From: DHVE2 group archaeon
Lineage (GTDB): Archaea; Thermoplasmatota; Thermoplasmata; Thermoplasmatales; Aciduliprofundaceae
Direction of reading: 5' to 3'
DNA length: 15,690 bases
NCBI GenBank assembly: GCA_015520975.1
Contig: WAOZ01000167.1
Span: 1 to 15,690 of the forward strand
Made by a program: the position numbers and the translations under genes. The notes beneath the pieces are model-generated. The model worked only from the letters and a program-made list of their open reading frames with translations. It searched no databases and had not been told where the DNA came from. Shown here piece after piece: positions 6,652-14,666 of this stretch (the first letter of the stretch is position 1; every line of letters starts with the position of its first letter).

Positions 6652-7722
6652 ATGGAATTTCTATCCACCACAGTGAAAGGGCTGGAGGATATCGCCTCGA
6701 AAGAGATAGCTTCTTTGGGTGGGAAAGTACTCAAACAGGAAGAAGGTAAAGTTTATTTTTCCGGACCTGAAGAACTGATATATGTTCTAAATTATGCTTC
6801 AAAAACAGTGTTCCGAACGGTGATACTTATTGGAGAGGGAACGGTGCATTCGCTTGAGGATATCAGGAAATTTGTGGAGACACTTGATATCTCTTTCAGC
6901 GGAGAATTTGAGGTGCGAACGAAAAGAAAGGGCACCCACAGCTTTACAAGTATGGATGTCAACGCCGTTGTAGGAGAAATGTTGCTCAAAAAATGTCCGA
7001 ACACAAAGGTGAATCTCACTGCACCTGAAATAAGAGTGCTCTGCTGGCTTGAAGATGATAAATTCGTAATGGGATTCGATACAACGGGTGAGAGTCTCCA
7101 CAGACGTGGTTACAGGGTTTATCAGCATCCAGCACCGCTCAATCCTGTTCTTGCCGCGCTTTTGATCAGATGGTCGGGATGGCGTGGGGAGACACTTGTT
7201 GACCCTTTCTGCGGTTCGGGAACGGTGCTTATAGAAGCGCATCATTCTTATAATCGCGTACCCAATAAATTCAGAAAGTTTATATTCCGCAATCTTCCTT
7301 TTTATAGTAAAGATGAATGGACGGCAATTAAAAATAAATATGATTCGAGAGAGAAAAAAGTTAAACTATCCCTAGTAGGTATTGAAAAATTTCAGAAACA
7401 CATTGAAGGTGCTCAGAAAAATCTTCATAAGGCTGGCGTGGACGCGCATCTGTATAAAGGATTGGCTGAAAAAATGCATCTCTATGTATCTCATGCTGAT
7501 TACATAATCACAAACCCACCATTCGGGCTCAGAATAGGCTCCAAGAAAAAGATATTTCGCCTTTATGAAAATTTTGCCGAAGAGCTTGAAAACCATTTTT
7601 CAGGTACGCAATTTGTTCTTATAACTCCGTATACAAAATTTGAGCATTACTTCGATGTGCTGGAAAAAAGAGAGATAATGTACGGAGACCTGCCAGTAAA
7701 AGCTTACAGATTCAAAATATGA
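6652..7722 (+). CDS. trm14: THUMP-domain tRNA guanine N2-methyltransferase, Trm14-like
   Basis: This enzyme is predicted to transfer a methyl group from S-adenosylmethionine to a tRNA guanine, probably m2G6 (Trm14 family). The 356-aa product has an N-terminal ferredoxin-like/THUMP region (about 1-145) for tRNA binding. A Rossmann methyltransferase domain follows, with the SAM motif DPFCGSGTVLIEA (184-196) and catalytic NPPFG (288-292). NPPF rather than DPPY argues against the related Trm-G10 enzyme; the RlmL-type rRNA methyltransferases are a more distant alternative. ATG 6652 is chosen over the in-frame GTG at 6643, because family members begin right at EFL..T..GLEDIA and the TATA spacing fits. 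Its 3' end lies 5 bases from the stop of the convergent gene. Confidence 0.85.
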   Translation: MEFLSTTVKGLEDIASKEIASLGGKVLKQEEGKVYFSGPEELIYVLNYASKTVFRTVILIGEGTVHSLEDIRKFVETLDISFSGEFEVRTKRKGTHSFTSMDVNAVVGEMLLKKCPNTKVNLTAPEIRVLCWLEDDKFVMGFDTTGESLHRRGYRVYQHPAPLNPVLAALLIRWSGWRGETLVDPFCGSGTVLIEAHHSYNRVPNKFRKFIFRNLPFYSKDEWTAIKNKYDSREKKVKLSLVGIEKFQKHIEGAQKNLHKAGVDAHLYKGLAEKMHLYVSHADYIITNPPFGLRIGSKKKIFRLYENFAEELENHFSGTQFVLITPYTKFEHYFDVLEKREIMYGDLPVKAYRFKI

Positions 7723-7727
7723 AAAAT

Positions 7728-9062
7728 TTAAGAGATGAGTCCCCTGTTCTTAAGGAATTCCTGCAGCACATCTTTTAATGTGGGTCTGCCGATTTCGTCG
7801 AGTTCGTATTTGACGCGAACTATTGGCTTGTTCACTTTCACAACGCGGCTGAGATCGATGGGTGTGCCGCTCACCACTAAGTCGCAGGGCGTGTTGTTTA
7901 TGGTCTCTTCAAGATCCTTTATCTGCTGTTTGCCATAGCCCATTGCAGGCAAATAATTCTTTATGTGCGGATATTTCTTGTATGTATCCACGATGGTACC
8001 GACAGCGAAATCCCTCGCATCCACAAGCTCTGCAGCGCCGTATTTGAGTGCGGCTATAACCGCGGCTCCGTAAGTCATCTCCCCATGCGTGAGCGTTGGA
8101 CCATCTTCGATTGCCAGCACTCTTTTGCCTTTGATCTTTTCTGGATGGTCCACGAAGAGCGGTGAGGCAGCATCTATTATGGTGGCTTTCGGATTCACTT
8201 CCATAACATGCTTTCTCACGGTATCTATGTTGGCTTTATCTGCGGTCTCCTCCTTGTTGATTATAACCACATGTGCCATACGGAGATTGGTCTCTCCGGG
8301 ATGATATTTAATCTCATGCCCGGGTCTGTGCGGATCCACCACTACTATGTGAAGGTCAGGCTTGAAAAACGGGATGTCGTTGTTGCCGCCATCCCATATT
8401 ATAATATCCGCTTCCTTTTCTGCGTTTCTGAGGATTTCTTCATAATCCACACCTGCATATACTACACCGCCCATATCTATGTACGGTTCATATTCTTCGC
8501 GCTCCTCTATGGTACATTCGTATTTATCGAGGTCCTCATACGAAGCAAAGCGCTGACATTTCTGTTTTACAAGGTCGCCATATGGCATAGGATGCCGCAC
8601 AGAAACCACTTTGAATCCCGTTTCTGTAAGCAATCTGAATACTTTACGCGAGGTTTGGCTCTTTCCACATCCAGTTCTCACAGCGGTTACCGCTATGACA
8701 GGCTTTGTGCTTTTCAGCATCGTGTGTTTTGGTCCCATAAGTTTGAAATCTGCACCTGCAGCGTTTGCTATACTTGCTTTGTGCATCACATATTCGTGGC
8801 TTACATCGCTGTACGCAAATACCACCTCATCCACATCGTATTTCTTTATAAGTTCTGGAAGCTGTTCTTCCGGATAAATTGGAATTCCGTTCAGGTATAA
8901 CTTTCCTGCGAGTTCTGCCGGGTAAACGCGTCCCTCTATATTCGGTATCTGCGTTGCTGTGAACGCCACAACCTCATACTCTTCGTTGTCCCGGAAGTAT
9001 GTATTGAAATTGTGAAAATCCCTTCCTGCAGCTCCCATTATAATCACTTTCTTTCTTGCCAT
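7728..9062 (-). CDS. cpgS: Cyclic 2,3-diphosphoglycerate synthetase family protein
   Basis: The 444-aa cytoplasmic protein matches the family named after the Methanothermus enzyme that cyclises 2,3-diphosphoglycerate with ATP to make a thermoprotective solute. An N-terminal nucleotide-binding region (KKVIIMGAAGRDFHNFNTYF, 4-23) precedes a P-loop-type segment AVRTGCGKSQTS (127-138). This lacks the usual first glycine of Walker A. A Walker B-like IIIWDGGNND (220-229), DPHRPGHE (243-250) and INKEETAD (268-275) follow. Homologues are widespread in archaea and bacteria that are not known to make cyclic DPG, so the specific reaction is uncertain although family membership is clear. The start is fixed by GAGGTGAT 5 bases before the ATG. 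It lies 73 bases after arlJ and may be transcribed separately. Confidence 0.8.
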   Translation of the reverse strand: MARKKVIIMGAAGRDFHNFNTYFRDNEEYEVVAFTATQIPNIEGRVYPAELAGKLYLNGIPIYPEEQLPELIKKYDVDEVVFAYSDVSHEYVMHKASIANAAGADFKLMGPKHTMLKSTKPVIAVTAVRTGCGKSQTSRKVFRLLTETGFKVVSVRHPMPYGDLVKQKCQRFASYEDLDKYECTIEEREEYEPYIDMGGVVYAGVDYEEILRNAEKEADIIIWDGGNNDIPFFKPDLHIVVVDPHRPGHEIKYHPGETNLRMAHVVIINKEETADKANIDTVRKHVMEVNPKATIIDAASPLFVDHPEKIKGKRVLAIEDGPTLTHGEMTYGAAVIAALKYGAAELVDARDFAVGTIVDTYKKYPHIKNYLPAMGYGKQQIKDLEETINNTPCDLVVSGTPIDLSRVVKVNKPIVRVKYELDEIGRPTLKDVLQEFLKNRGLIS

Positions 9063-9067
9063 CTTGC

Positions 9068-9075
9068 ATCACCTC
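9068..9075 (-). promoter_or_regulatory. Ribosome binding site of the cpgS-family gene
   Basis: GAGGTGAT on the minus strand, 5 bases before the ATG at 9062. Confidence 0.75.
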
Positions 9076-9092
9076 ATGCCCGCATGCGTATG

Positions 9093-9102
9093 ATTTATAT
9101 TA
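9093..9102 (-). promoter_or_regulatory. Possible TATA box of the cpgS-family gene
   Basis: TTAATATAAA on the minus strand lies about 35 bases before the ATG. The usual 25-27-base spacing would start the transcript inside the SD, so this promoter is doubtful, and read-through from the archaellum operon is an alternative. Confidence 0.3.
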
Positions 9103-9118
9103 AGATTGGCTTCTTGGT

Positions 9119-9134
9119 GAAATAAAAATAATAA
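9119..9134 (-). terminator. T-rich putative terminator after arlJ
   Basis: TTATTATTTTTATTTC begins on the minus strand right after the arlJ stop codon. Such T-rich tracts serve as intrinsic terminators in archaea. It may end the archaellum transcript or only partly reduce read-through into the next gene. Confidence 0.45.
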
Positions 9135-9135
9135 C

Positions 9136-10800
9136 TCAGAAATGTAATACCTGCCCCACAACGCTGTTTGTCAGATAGGATACGACTAGCCCGATCCACA
9201 CCAGCATGGAAAAATGGAGGTAAATACTGTGTCTGTGCGAGCCGCTAACAATCTTAATCATCATTGCGGATATAAATGCATGCACCACAAGGAGCGATAG
9301 AAACACAACATTTGCAGTATCAAGAGGGAACTGTGCCGCTAAAAGTGGGATTTTTATATACTGCTGGAGATTAACGGGATAGTACTTCACCATATCCGCC
9401 ATCATCTTCATAAGATTATAAGTGGTGTAAAGAGTGAATGCCATACCCACCATAAGTCCATAAAGTATTCCTGTGAGGTTTGTGGCAGACTGATACCTTT
9501 TTTTTCGCAGGCCAATCATTTTTATGTAGGATTCGCTTATTATTTTCGAAATTTTGCGGGGATTACCGCCCATCTCTATACCCGTAACGAACATATCCGT
9601 GAATTTGGAAATCAGGTTACTTCCGGTCTCTCCCGCAAAGAATTGCCATGCTTTCTTCTTGTCAATTCGCGTAAGAAGCCTTTTGTAAAGCACATCAATA
9701 TGGCGTGTGAGTTTGCCAAAATCGTGTTTTCTTAGTCTCTCCATGGCGGTTACATCGCTGCCTTTCGCCTCAACATAGCTACCCACCGCGCGTATGAATG
9801 CGTCGTAATTTTCGTCGCAGTTTATCAGGTCGCTTTCGGCCGTATGAATAAGATATCCGGGATAGAAAAGTGGTGTGATGGATATCGCAATGACGGCGTT
9901 GAGCGGTATGCTCATTACCAAAAGTATCAGGAATAAAACCAACACGGCTAAATATGTAAACGGTAGAGTTTTGAGTAATTTGAGTTCTGCCTGAGAACGT
10001 GCATCTTTTCTGTTGTGCCAGATTTCATCTTCGGGTAATCTGACTTTGATGGCGTAAAGCATCACGCTTTCCACTGTTATAAACGCTAAAAGAGTAAGGT
10101 ACAAAAATATCCGCACATCTCCAGAGACGAACATGGGGAGAATGGCAACAAACACCGCAAAGAAAAGCATGGAGATGAGCATGGCCACGAAAGCCTCTTT
10201 GTAAACATCAAGCTGTGAAATCGCAGCCTCGTATTTTACAGCGTAGGTTTCAATTACAACGCTTCTCTCTTTTTCTAAAAAGACCTCAAAATCCTCACCT
10301 GCCTCGGCGCTGTGCGCAAGTCTATCAAGAAAATCCGCAAGCATGATGCTCGGACATCTCTTCGCTACGACTCTGGCGGCATCTGGAAGGCTCAAATTCC
10401 AGTATTCCACGAGGTTATATATCTTTTCTATTTCCTCGCTTAACGCACCGTATTCCTTCACCTCGGATAGAATCCGAAAAATCTCTTTTCGCGGTAGTTG
10501 CGTGGATGCAAGAACACTCATACGGGTTATGAAGAGATGCATATACTTCTCAATTTCATTTTTTCTTCTCTCTCCCCGTATCAGTGGGAACAGAAGAGAG
10601 GTGAGCACTCCGAAGCTCGGTAAAGCATAGAGCACGATCACATACGGAAAAATTCCCATCATGGGAAATGTAATGAGAAGATAGAAACTTATGGCAAGCA
10701 TAATAACATTCAGCGGGATAACGAAAAAGAGTATGTATTTTCGCCACGGCATGTCGAAGGAATGATAGAGCCTCAGGATTTTCTCTCTCACCGTGGGCAT
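9136..10800 (-). CDS. arlJ: Archaellum assembly platform membrane protein ArlJ (FlaJ)
   Basis: This polytopic membrane protein forms the base on which the ATPase ArlI assembles and rotates the archaellum; it is related to type IV pilus TadC/PilC proteins. The 554 residues hold about nine hydrophobic segments. One pair lies near 20-44 and 47-74, a middle cluster spans about 203-312, and a C-terminal cluster spans about 440-554. Two cytoplasmic helical regions (80-200 and 320-435) resemble duplicated T2SF domains, including the family-like turn EMGGNPRKISKIISESY. The ATG at 10800 is preceded by GAGGTGAT at 6 bases, and that SD overlaps the arlI stop codon. It is the last gene of the arl operon. 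Confidence 0.92.
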   Translation of the reverse strand: MPTVREKILRLYHSFDMPWRKYILFFVIPLNVIMLAISFYLLITFPMMGIFPYVIVLYALPSFGVLTSLLFPLIRGERRKNEIEKYMHLFITRMSVLASTQLPRKEIFRILSEVKEYGALSEEIEKIYNLVEYWNLSLPDAARVVAKRCPSIMLADFLDRLAHSAEAGEDFEVFLEKERSVVIETYAVKYEAAISQLDVYKEAFVAMLISMLFFAVFVAILPMFVSGDVRIFLYLTLLAFITVESVMLYAIKVRLPEDEIWHNRKDARSQAELKLLKTLPFTYLAVLVLFLILLVMSIPLNAVIAISITPLFYPGYLIHTAESDLINCDENYDAFIRAVGSYVEAKGSDVTAMERLRKHDFGKLTRHIDVLYKRLLTRIDKKKAWQFFAGETGSNLISKFTDMFVTGIEMGGNPRKISKIISESYIKMIGLRKKRYQSATNLTGILYGLMVGMAFTLYTTYNLMKMMADMVKYYPVNLQQYIKIPLLAAQFPLDTANVVFLSLLVVHAFISAMMIKIVSGSHRHSIYLHFSMLVWIGLVVSYLTNSVVGQVLHF

Positions 10801-10806
10801 GCTGGC

Positions 10807-10814
10807 ATCACCTC
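10807..10814 (-). promoter_or_regulatory. Ribosome binding site of arlJ overlapping the arlI stop
   Basis: GAGGTGAT on the minus strand. Its first two bases are the last two of the arlI stop codon TGA (10815-10813), so translation of the two genes is likely coupled. Confidence 0.75.
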
Positions 10815-12450
10815 ATATTGAAAACGGGAGCTTCTCCGTGCCGTATTTCTGAAAATCAAATATTATTTTGACGACATCTCTGTATCTGAATATGTTGTGC
10901 TCGATCATCTTTCTGATCACTTTGGCGCGCAGGAACAGGTCATCGTATATCTTTCGCGGGTCCGCGTATCCAAGGAGCGGCGCTATTTTCTCTTCCAGAA
11001 TGTATGAGTTGTTCAAACCTCTGAATATGTGCCTGTCTTTTAGAGGGTCCCACACGAATACAGCTTTCGTCATCACACCGCCGAGTTCTGATGAGTATCC
11101 CAGAATCTCTTCTACGGACAGAACACGGCGCAGGCTCCTTCCGCGGAGATACACTGCTTGCTGGAACACGCCTATGTTCAGGTTATCCATGAATGTTACG
11201 GGCACATTGATGGGCGGAGAGCTCAGACGCTGTATCATTCTTTTTATCGATGCGGCGTGGAATGTGGCCATAACAGGGTGTCCAGTCTGCATGGCCTGGA
11301 ATGCTACATTTCCCTCTGCACCTCGTATTTCGCCAACGATTATGTAGTTGGGTCTGCTTCGCAGTGCGGCTTTAAGCAAATCGAACATTTCCACGCGCGA
11401 TTCTTTCGGTCCCGCCTCTCTCGTGAGCAGTCTCTGCCATATTTCGTGGGGAACATGAACCTCGGGGGTATCCTCCGCCGTGAAAACTTTATGGCTGTAT
11501 CTTATGAACGGTATTATTGCATTGAGCGTTGTGGTTTTACCGCTCGCAGTCTCTCCCGAAATGAATATGCTTTTTCCGTATTCTATGGCCATCCACAGAT
11601 ACGCTGCTATCTCCGGGGAAAATGTGCCCCATTTCACAAGCTGTGTCACGCTGAGCGGTTCCGCGGCGAATTTTCTTATGGTGAACGACGCACCTTTTAT
11701 GCTCACATCGTCCGCGTAAATTATATTGATTCTTGAGCCGTCGGGAAGTGCGCCATCCACAATGGGACGCCCGGTGCTCACAGGTCTTCCCATCCTCTCG
11801 CTCATTCCTCTCAGATACGCGTCAAGTTCGTCGTAACTTCTGAACTGCACATTTGTTTCCACGGTTTCGAATACCTTGTGGACGAGATGAATAGGCTCGA
11901 TGCCTATGGCATGAATATCCTCAATATACGGATCGCGAAGAAGAGGCTCCAGAGGTCCGCTTTCGATTATATCCCTCTTCAGATAGTACTCAATTTTGTC
12001 ATATTCAAGCTGAGTTACGGGCACTTTTATGTTCCGAAACATCGTGAAAAAGCCCTTCTTTTCTTCATAGGGTACGAATTCATCCACTATAATTGTCGAT
12101 TCTTTGAGCAGTCTCTCTATCTGTTTTTCGAATTCTTCTTTGGTTTTGTGCGGCGGTTCGTATCCCGCCTTTATGAATATCAGCTCCTTTATTTTCTGGT
12201 ACTTTACAAGCTCATCATCGTTCAATTCTGGCTGTATCACTCGGTACTTTCTCTCCGCCCGTCTGCCATAAATATGTATGAAAATCGGATCTCCTACGGG
12301 GTATATTATGTTAACCCACTCTAGCTCTTTCATATCCCTTGAGAGTTGCTCGTAGAATTCGGGTTTCTCTTTAAGTTCCGTCTGAACTTTTTTTATGTAA
12401 TCGCCCAGATGCGGGTTTCTTTTTATTGCAACATCAAGCTTCAGTGCCAT
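10813..12450 (-). CDS. arlI: Archaellum motor and assembly ATPase ArlI (FlaI)
   Basis: This hexameric secretion-type ATPase drives both archaellum assembly and rotation with ArlJ and ArlH. The 545-aa product has an N-terminal helical/regulatory region to about 250 and a GspE-like C-terminal ATPase. Motifs are Walker A GETASGKTT (about 299-307), Asp box EDTPE (326-330), Walker B IIVGEIRG (370-377) and His box GHPVMATFHA (390-399). Conserved arginine-rich RGRSLRRV (436-443) follows. ATG 12450 is preferred over the adjacent GTG 12453, because GAGGTGAT lies 5 bases before the ATG, the spacing used elsewhere in this operon. The length is typical for the family. Confidence 0.95.
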   Translation of the reverse strand: MALKLDVAIKRNPHLGDYIKKVQTELKEKPEFYEQLSRDMKELEWVNIIYPVGDPIFIHIYGRRAERKYRVIQPELNDDELVKYQKIKELIFIKAGYEPPHKTKEEFEKQIERLLKESTIIVDEFVPYEEKKGFFTMFRNIKVPVTQLEYDKIEYYLKRDIIESGPLEPLLRDPYIEDIHAIGIEPIHLVHKVFETVETNVQFRSYDELDAYLRGMSERMGRPVSTGRPIVDGALPDGSRINIIYADDVSIKGASFTIRKFAAEPLSVTQLVKWGTFSPEIAAYLWMAIEYGKSIFISGETASGKTTTLNAIIPFIRYSHKVFTAEDTPEVHVPHEIWQRLLTREAGPKESRVEMFDLLKAALRSRPNYIIVGEIRGAEGNVAFQAMQTGHPVMATFHAASIKRMIQRLSSPPINVPVTFMDNLNIGVFQQAVYLRGRSLRRVLSVEEILGYSSELGGVMTKAVFVWDPLKDRHIFRGLNNSYILEEKIAPLLGYADPRKIYDDLFLRAKVIRKMIEHNIFRYRDVVKIIFDFQKYGTEKLPFSI

Positions 12451-12455
12451 CACCC

Positions 12456-12463
12456 ATCACCTC
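12456..12463 (-). promoter_or_regulatory. Ribosome binding site of arlI overlapping the arlH stop
   Basis: GAGGTGAT on the minus strand, with the arlH stop TGA (12464-12462) sharing its first bases. The spacing to ATG 12450 is 5 bases, which decides this start over GTG 12453. Confidence 0.75.
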
Positions 12464-13160
12464 ACGAGATTGCCATAATCTCAAGAATTATCCCGGTACC
12501 CGCTTCCACGCGAAACACTATGCTGTTCTCCACACGAGATGCGGCGTTGAGGTATCTTTTTATGAACGCAACTCTGTTCACCATACCGCCGATTCTGTTT
12601 ATGCTGGTCTCTATGTACACCTGCGCTGCAGATTTGAACGGCTTCAGAATCTCTTCGGGGATGGCACCTTTTTCAACGGTGAGTATTATCGTCCTATCGA
12701 GTGCAAGCAGTCTTTTAAAGAATGCAAGTAACTGCACAGATCTTTCTTCAACTTTCAAGCTTGATTTTACAAGTGCGGAGAGTGTGTCTATAATTATTAT
12801 GTCCGTTCTGAAAAGAGATGGCGTGCGCATCAGCCTGCCAAGAAAATCCTTTCTATCTCTCTGCTTGCCGATTATGGGATACACGGGTATGAATACCAAT
12901 CTGTTTCGCAGCAGAAAATTTGCAATTGGATAATTCAGAGAGTACATCTGATTTATGAAATCTCTCACGGTGAGTTCCGTGGAAATTATCGTTACCGTAT
13001 GCCCGTTCATCAAAAATCCGTAGGCTAGTCTCTGAGTAAGGGCACTTTTACCGCTGCCGTCCTCTCCTTCGATAAGTACAAGCGTACCCTCCGGGAACCC
13101 ACCAGCAAGTTTCGAATGCAGCTCGTCTCTTTCAATTTTTATGCGATACATGTGCCTCAC
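12462..13160 (-). CDS. arlH: Archaellum KaiC-like ATP-binding protein ArlH (FlaH)
   Basis: This RecA/KaiC-fold protein binds ATP, forms a ring and regulates the ArlI motor. The 232 residues contain Walker A GEDGSGKSAL (about 32-41) and a Walker B-like IIIIDT (121-126) in the order typical of FlaH, and the N-terminal RDELHSKLAGGFPEGTLVLI is characteristic of the family. The listed start is GTG 13160, which overlaps the arlG stop as GTGA. ATG 13151, three codons in and 8 bases after a GGTG, is an equally plausible start and would give 229 aa. Confidence 0.92.
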   Translation of the reverse strand: MRHMYRIKIERDELHSKLAGGFPEGTLVLIEGEDGSGKSALTQRLAYGFLMNGHTVTIISTELTVRDFINQMYSLNYPIANFLLRNRLVFIPVYPIIGKQRDRKDFLGRLMRTPSLFRTDIIIIDTLSALVKSSLKVEERSVQLLAFFKRLLALDRTIILTVEKGAIPEEILKPFKSAAQVYIETSINRIGGMVNRVAFIKRYLNAASRVENSIVFRVEAGTGIILEIMAIS

Positions 13161-13579
13161 ACCGTGAAATAGAATGTTTTTGAGAGACCGTCTTCAAGTA
13201 TAACTTTGGCCACATGCTCTCCCGCGGTCAGATTTACATAGAGCGTTACGGTAATTGTGTCTCCGGGTAGCCATAGGGCGCTGCTCACATTGGTGTTGTT
13301 CACATACAGCCCGTCTATCAAAACGGTGATGTGCTCGGTGCTCAGAGGCACCTTTCCTGTGTTTTTTAGGTACAGAATCACCGGGTTATTTGTCATCCTT
13401 GTGGGATCGTTTATTATTTCAAAATCTTCCGAAAGCTGTTTTGCGATCATATCTCCCCTGTCCTCTATCCCGTTGGAGATGTTGATTATCGTAAGGGCCG
13501 CTACGCTCACGAAACTTGCAGCGAGAACCACCGACGCTATGAAGAATATTATGTGTGTGGCGCTTGTGCTCATACCCAT
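13157..13579 (-). CDS. arlG: Archaellum stator-associated protein ArlG (FlaG)
   Basis: This 140-aa protein has an N-terminal membrane helix (about 8-32) and an extracytoplasmic beta-sandwich domain. ArlG forms filaments that position ArlF between the membrane and the S-layer. The N-terminus MGMSTSATHIIFFIASVV and the segment FEIINDPTR, VILYLKNTGKVPL, HITVLIDG are typical of FlaG. The ATG at 13579 is preceded by GAGGTGAT at 5 bases. The stop overlaps the arlH GTG. The length is normal, in contrast to the oversized ArlF upstream. Confidence 0.85.
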   Translation of the reverse strand: MGMSTSATHIIFFIASVVLAASFVSVAALTIINISNGIEDRGDMIAKQLSEDFEIINDPTRMTNNPVILYLKNTGKVPLSTEHITVLIDGLYVNNTNVSSALWLPGDTITVTLYVNLTAGEHVAKVILEDGLSKTFYFTV

Positions 13580-13584
13580 ATTGC

Positions 13585-13592
13585 ATCACCTC
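13585..13592 (-). promoter_or_regulatory. Ribosome binding site of arlG
   Basis: GAGGTGAT on the minus strand, directly after the arlF stop codon (13595-13593) and 5 bases before the arlG ATG. Confidence 0.75.
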
Positions 13593-14666
13593 TCACATAA
13601 AATCATAAAACGAATTGCCATACTCATCAACGATTTTGATTCTATATCCCATGTCCATCGCTGTTATTCCTGTGCTGCACAGATATATCTTACCGTAGAT
13701 TTCTATGTTGGATTCCACCGTGGATAGCGGGATAGTGTCCTCATAAGTTTCATTTTTAAAAACGATGATTTCATCGCCATTGTTTAGCACGAAAACAGTA
13801 TCAGAATCCATATTCCAGTCTGCTGAGATCTTGAGAGGATTGGTGAGAAGTGCACTTGTGAAAAATCCGAGGTACACGCCTGTTAAATTATATATTCTAA
13901 TACGGGTTTGGGTGAGTACATAAACACGATCGCCGATGCATACATCTATTCCTCCCCTATTATCTTTGCTGATTATTGAGCCTGTGGCACTGTAAACAAT
14001 AAACTCGGATGAGTTTACTGCATAAACATAGTTCAAGTTGCAGTCAATTTTTGCGTCTCTTATATTTGCAAAAAATCCCTTATAGCTGCCATCTTTTGCG
14101 TATATGAATATACCCGTTGAAGTAGAAACATATACATATTTTCCCACGCATAAATCCACAGGAGTCAATGATAAACTCACGCTCCACAGCTTAACGCCCT
14201 CAAAAGAGTATGCGATCAACTCTGTATCTGTTATGGCATATACCTTATCGAGTACGGCTACTGAGATTATCGTGGATGCAGGGGCTATGGTAAACTGTAC
14301 ATCGTGTACATTGCCATAAGAATAAGTGTGGTTATCTGAGAAAAATATGCGTTTCACACCGGGATACCACATATTATCCCCGTAAGATTGCAGGGTTGAT
14401 AAAGTGCCGTTGAGCAAAAAGGAAGTATCATTAATGCTGATTGTCATAGGACCACGGTTTTCCGCTATAATCTCCACCCTTGATTCATTATAAACAATCC
14501 TATCAATCCTGAGAGAGTTTTTCTTACCATCCATAAGTGTAAATCTGTCCTGCATACTGTCATTCGCGAGGTAAAACGAGAAAAGTATACTGTTAAGCAA
14601 AACCCCGAGCATGAAGAGGGATGCGGTGAATATAATCCCGTATGCGGCTGTGGTGCTCAGCCCCAT
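13593..14666 (-). CDS. arlF: ArlF (FlaF) stator protein fused to a propeller-like C-terminal domain
   Basis: The first 130 or so residues match ArlF: an N-terminal helix (MGLSTTAAYGIIFTASLFML, 1-20, continuing to about 33) and a beta-sandwich region (about 50-128) containing IVYNESRVEIIAENRGPMTI. ArlF normally ends there at about 130-150 residues and links the motor to the S-layer. Here the chain continues to 357 residues. Residues 141-357 contain six repeats of about 36 residues with the plan KVYAITDTELIAYSFEG, YVYVSTSTGIFIYAKDG, YVYAVNSSEFIVYSATG, starting near 141, 177, 213, 248, 290 and 326, as in beta-propeller proteins. This part should lie outside the membrane. The frame is open throughout, and the arlB stop TGA directly abuts the ATG, so there is no sign of a frameshift fusion. 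Confidence 0.75.
   Translation of the reverse strand: MGLSTTAAYGIIFTASLFMLGVLLNSILFSFYLANDSMQDRFTLMDGKKNSLRIDRIVYNESRVEIIAENRGPMTISINDTSFLLNGTLSTLQSYGDNMWYPGVKRIFFSDNHTYSYGNVHDVQFTIAPASTIISVAVLDKVYAITDTELIAYSFEGVKLWSVSLSLTPVDLCVGKYVYVSTSTGIFIYAKDGSYKGFFANIRDAKIDCNLNYVYAVNSSEFIVYSATGSIISKDNRGGIDVCIGDRVYVLTQTRIRIYNLTGVYLGFFTSALLTNPLKISADWNMDSDTVFVLNNGDEIIVFKNETYEDTIPLSTVESNIEIYGKIYLCSTGITAMDMGYRIKIVDEYGNSFYDFM

Noticed and set aside
8208..8900. 230-codon plus-strand open frame
   Set aside because: It lies wholly antisense to the cpgS-family gene, which is conserved over its whole length. It has no SD or promoter, and its composition is rich in His, Cys and Phe as expected of a shadow frame.
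11158..11736. 192-codon plus-strand open frame
   Set aside because: It is antisense to the ATPase core of arlI, with no recognisable motifs or translation signals.
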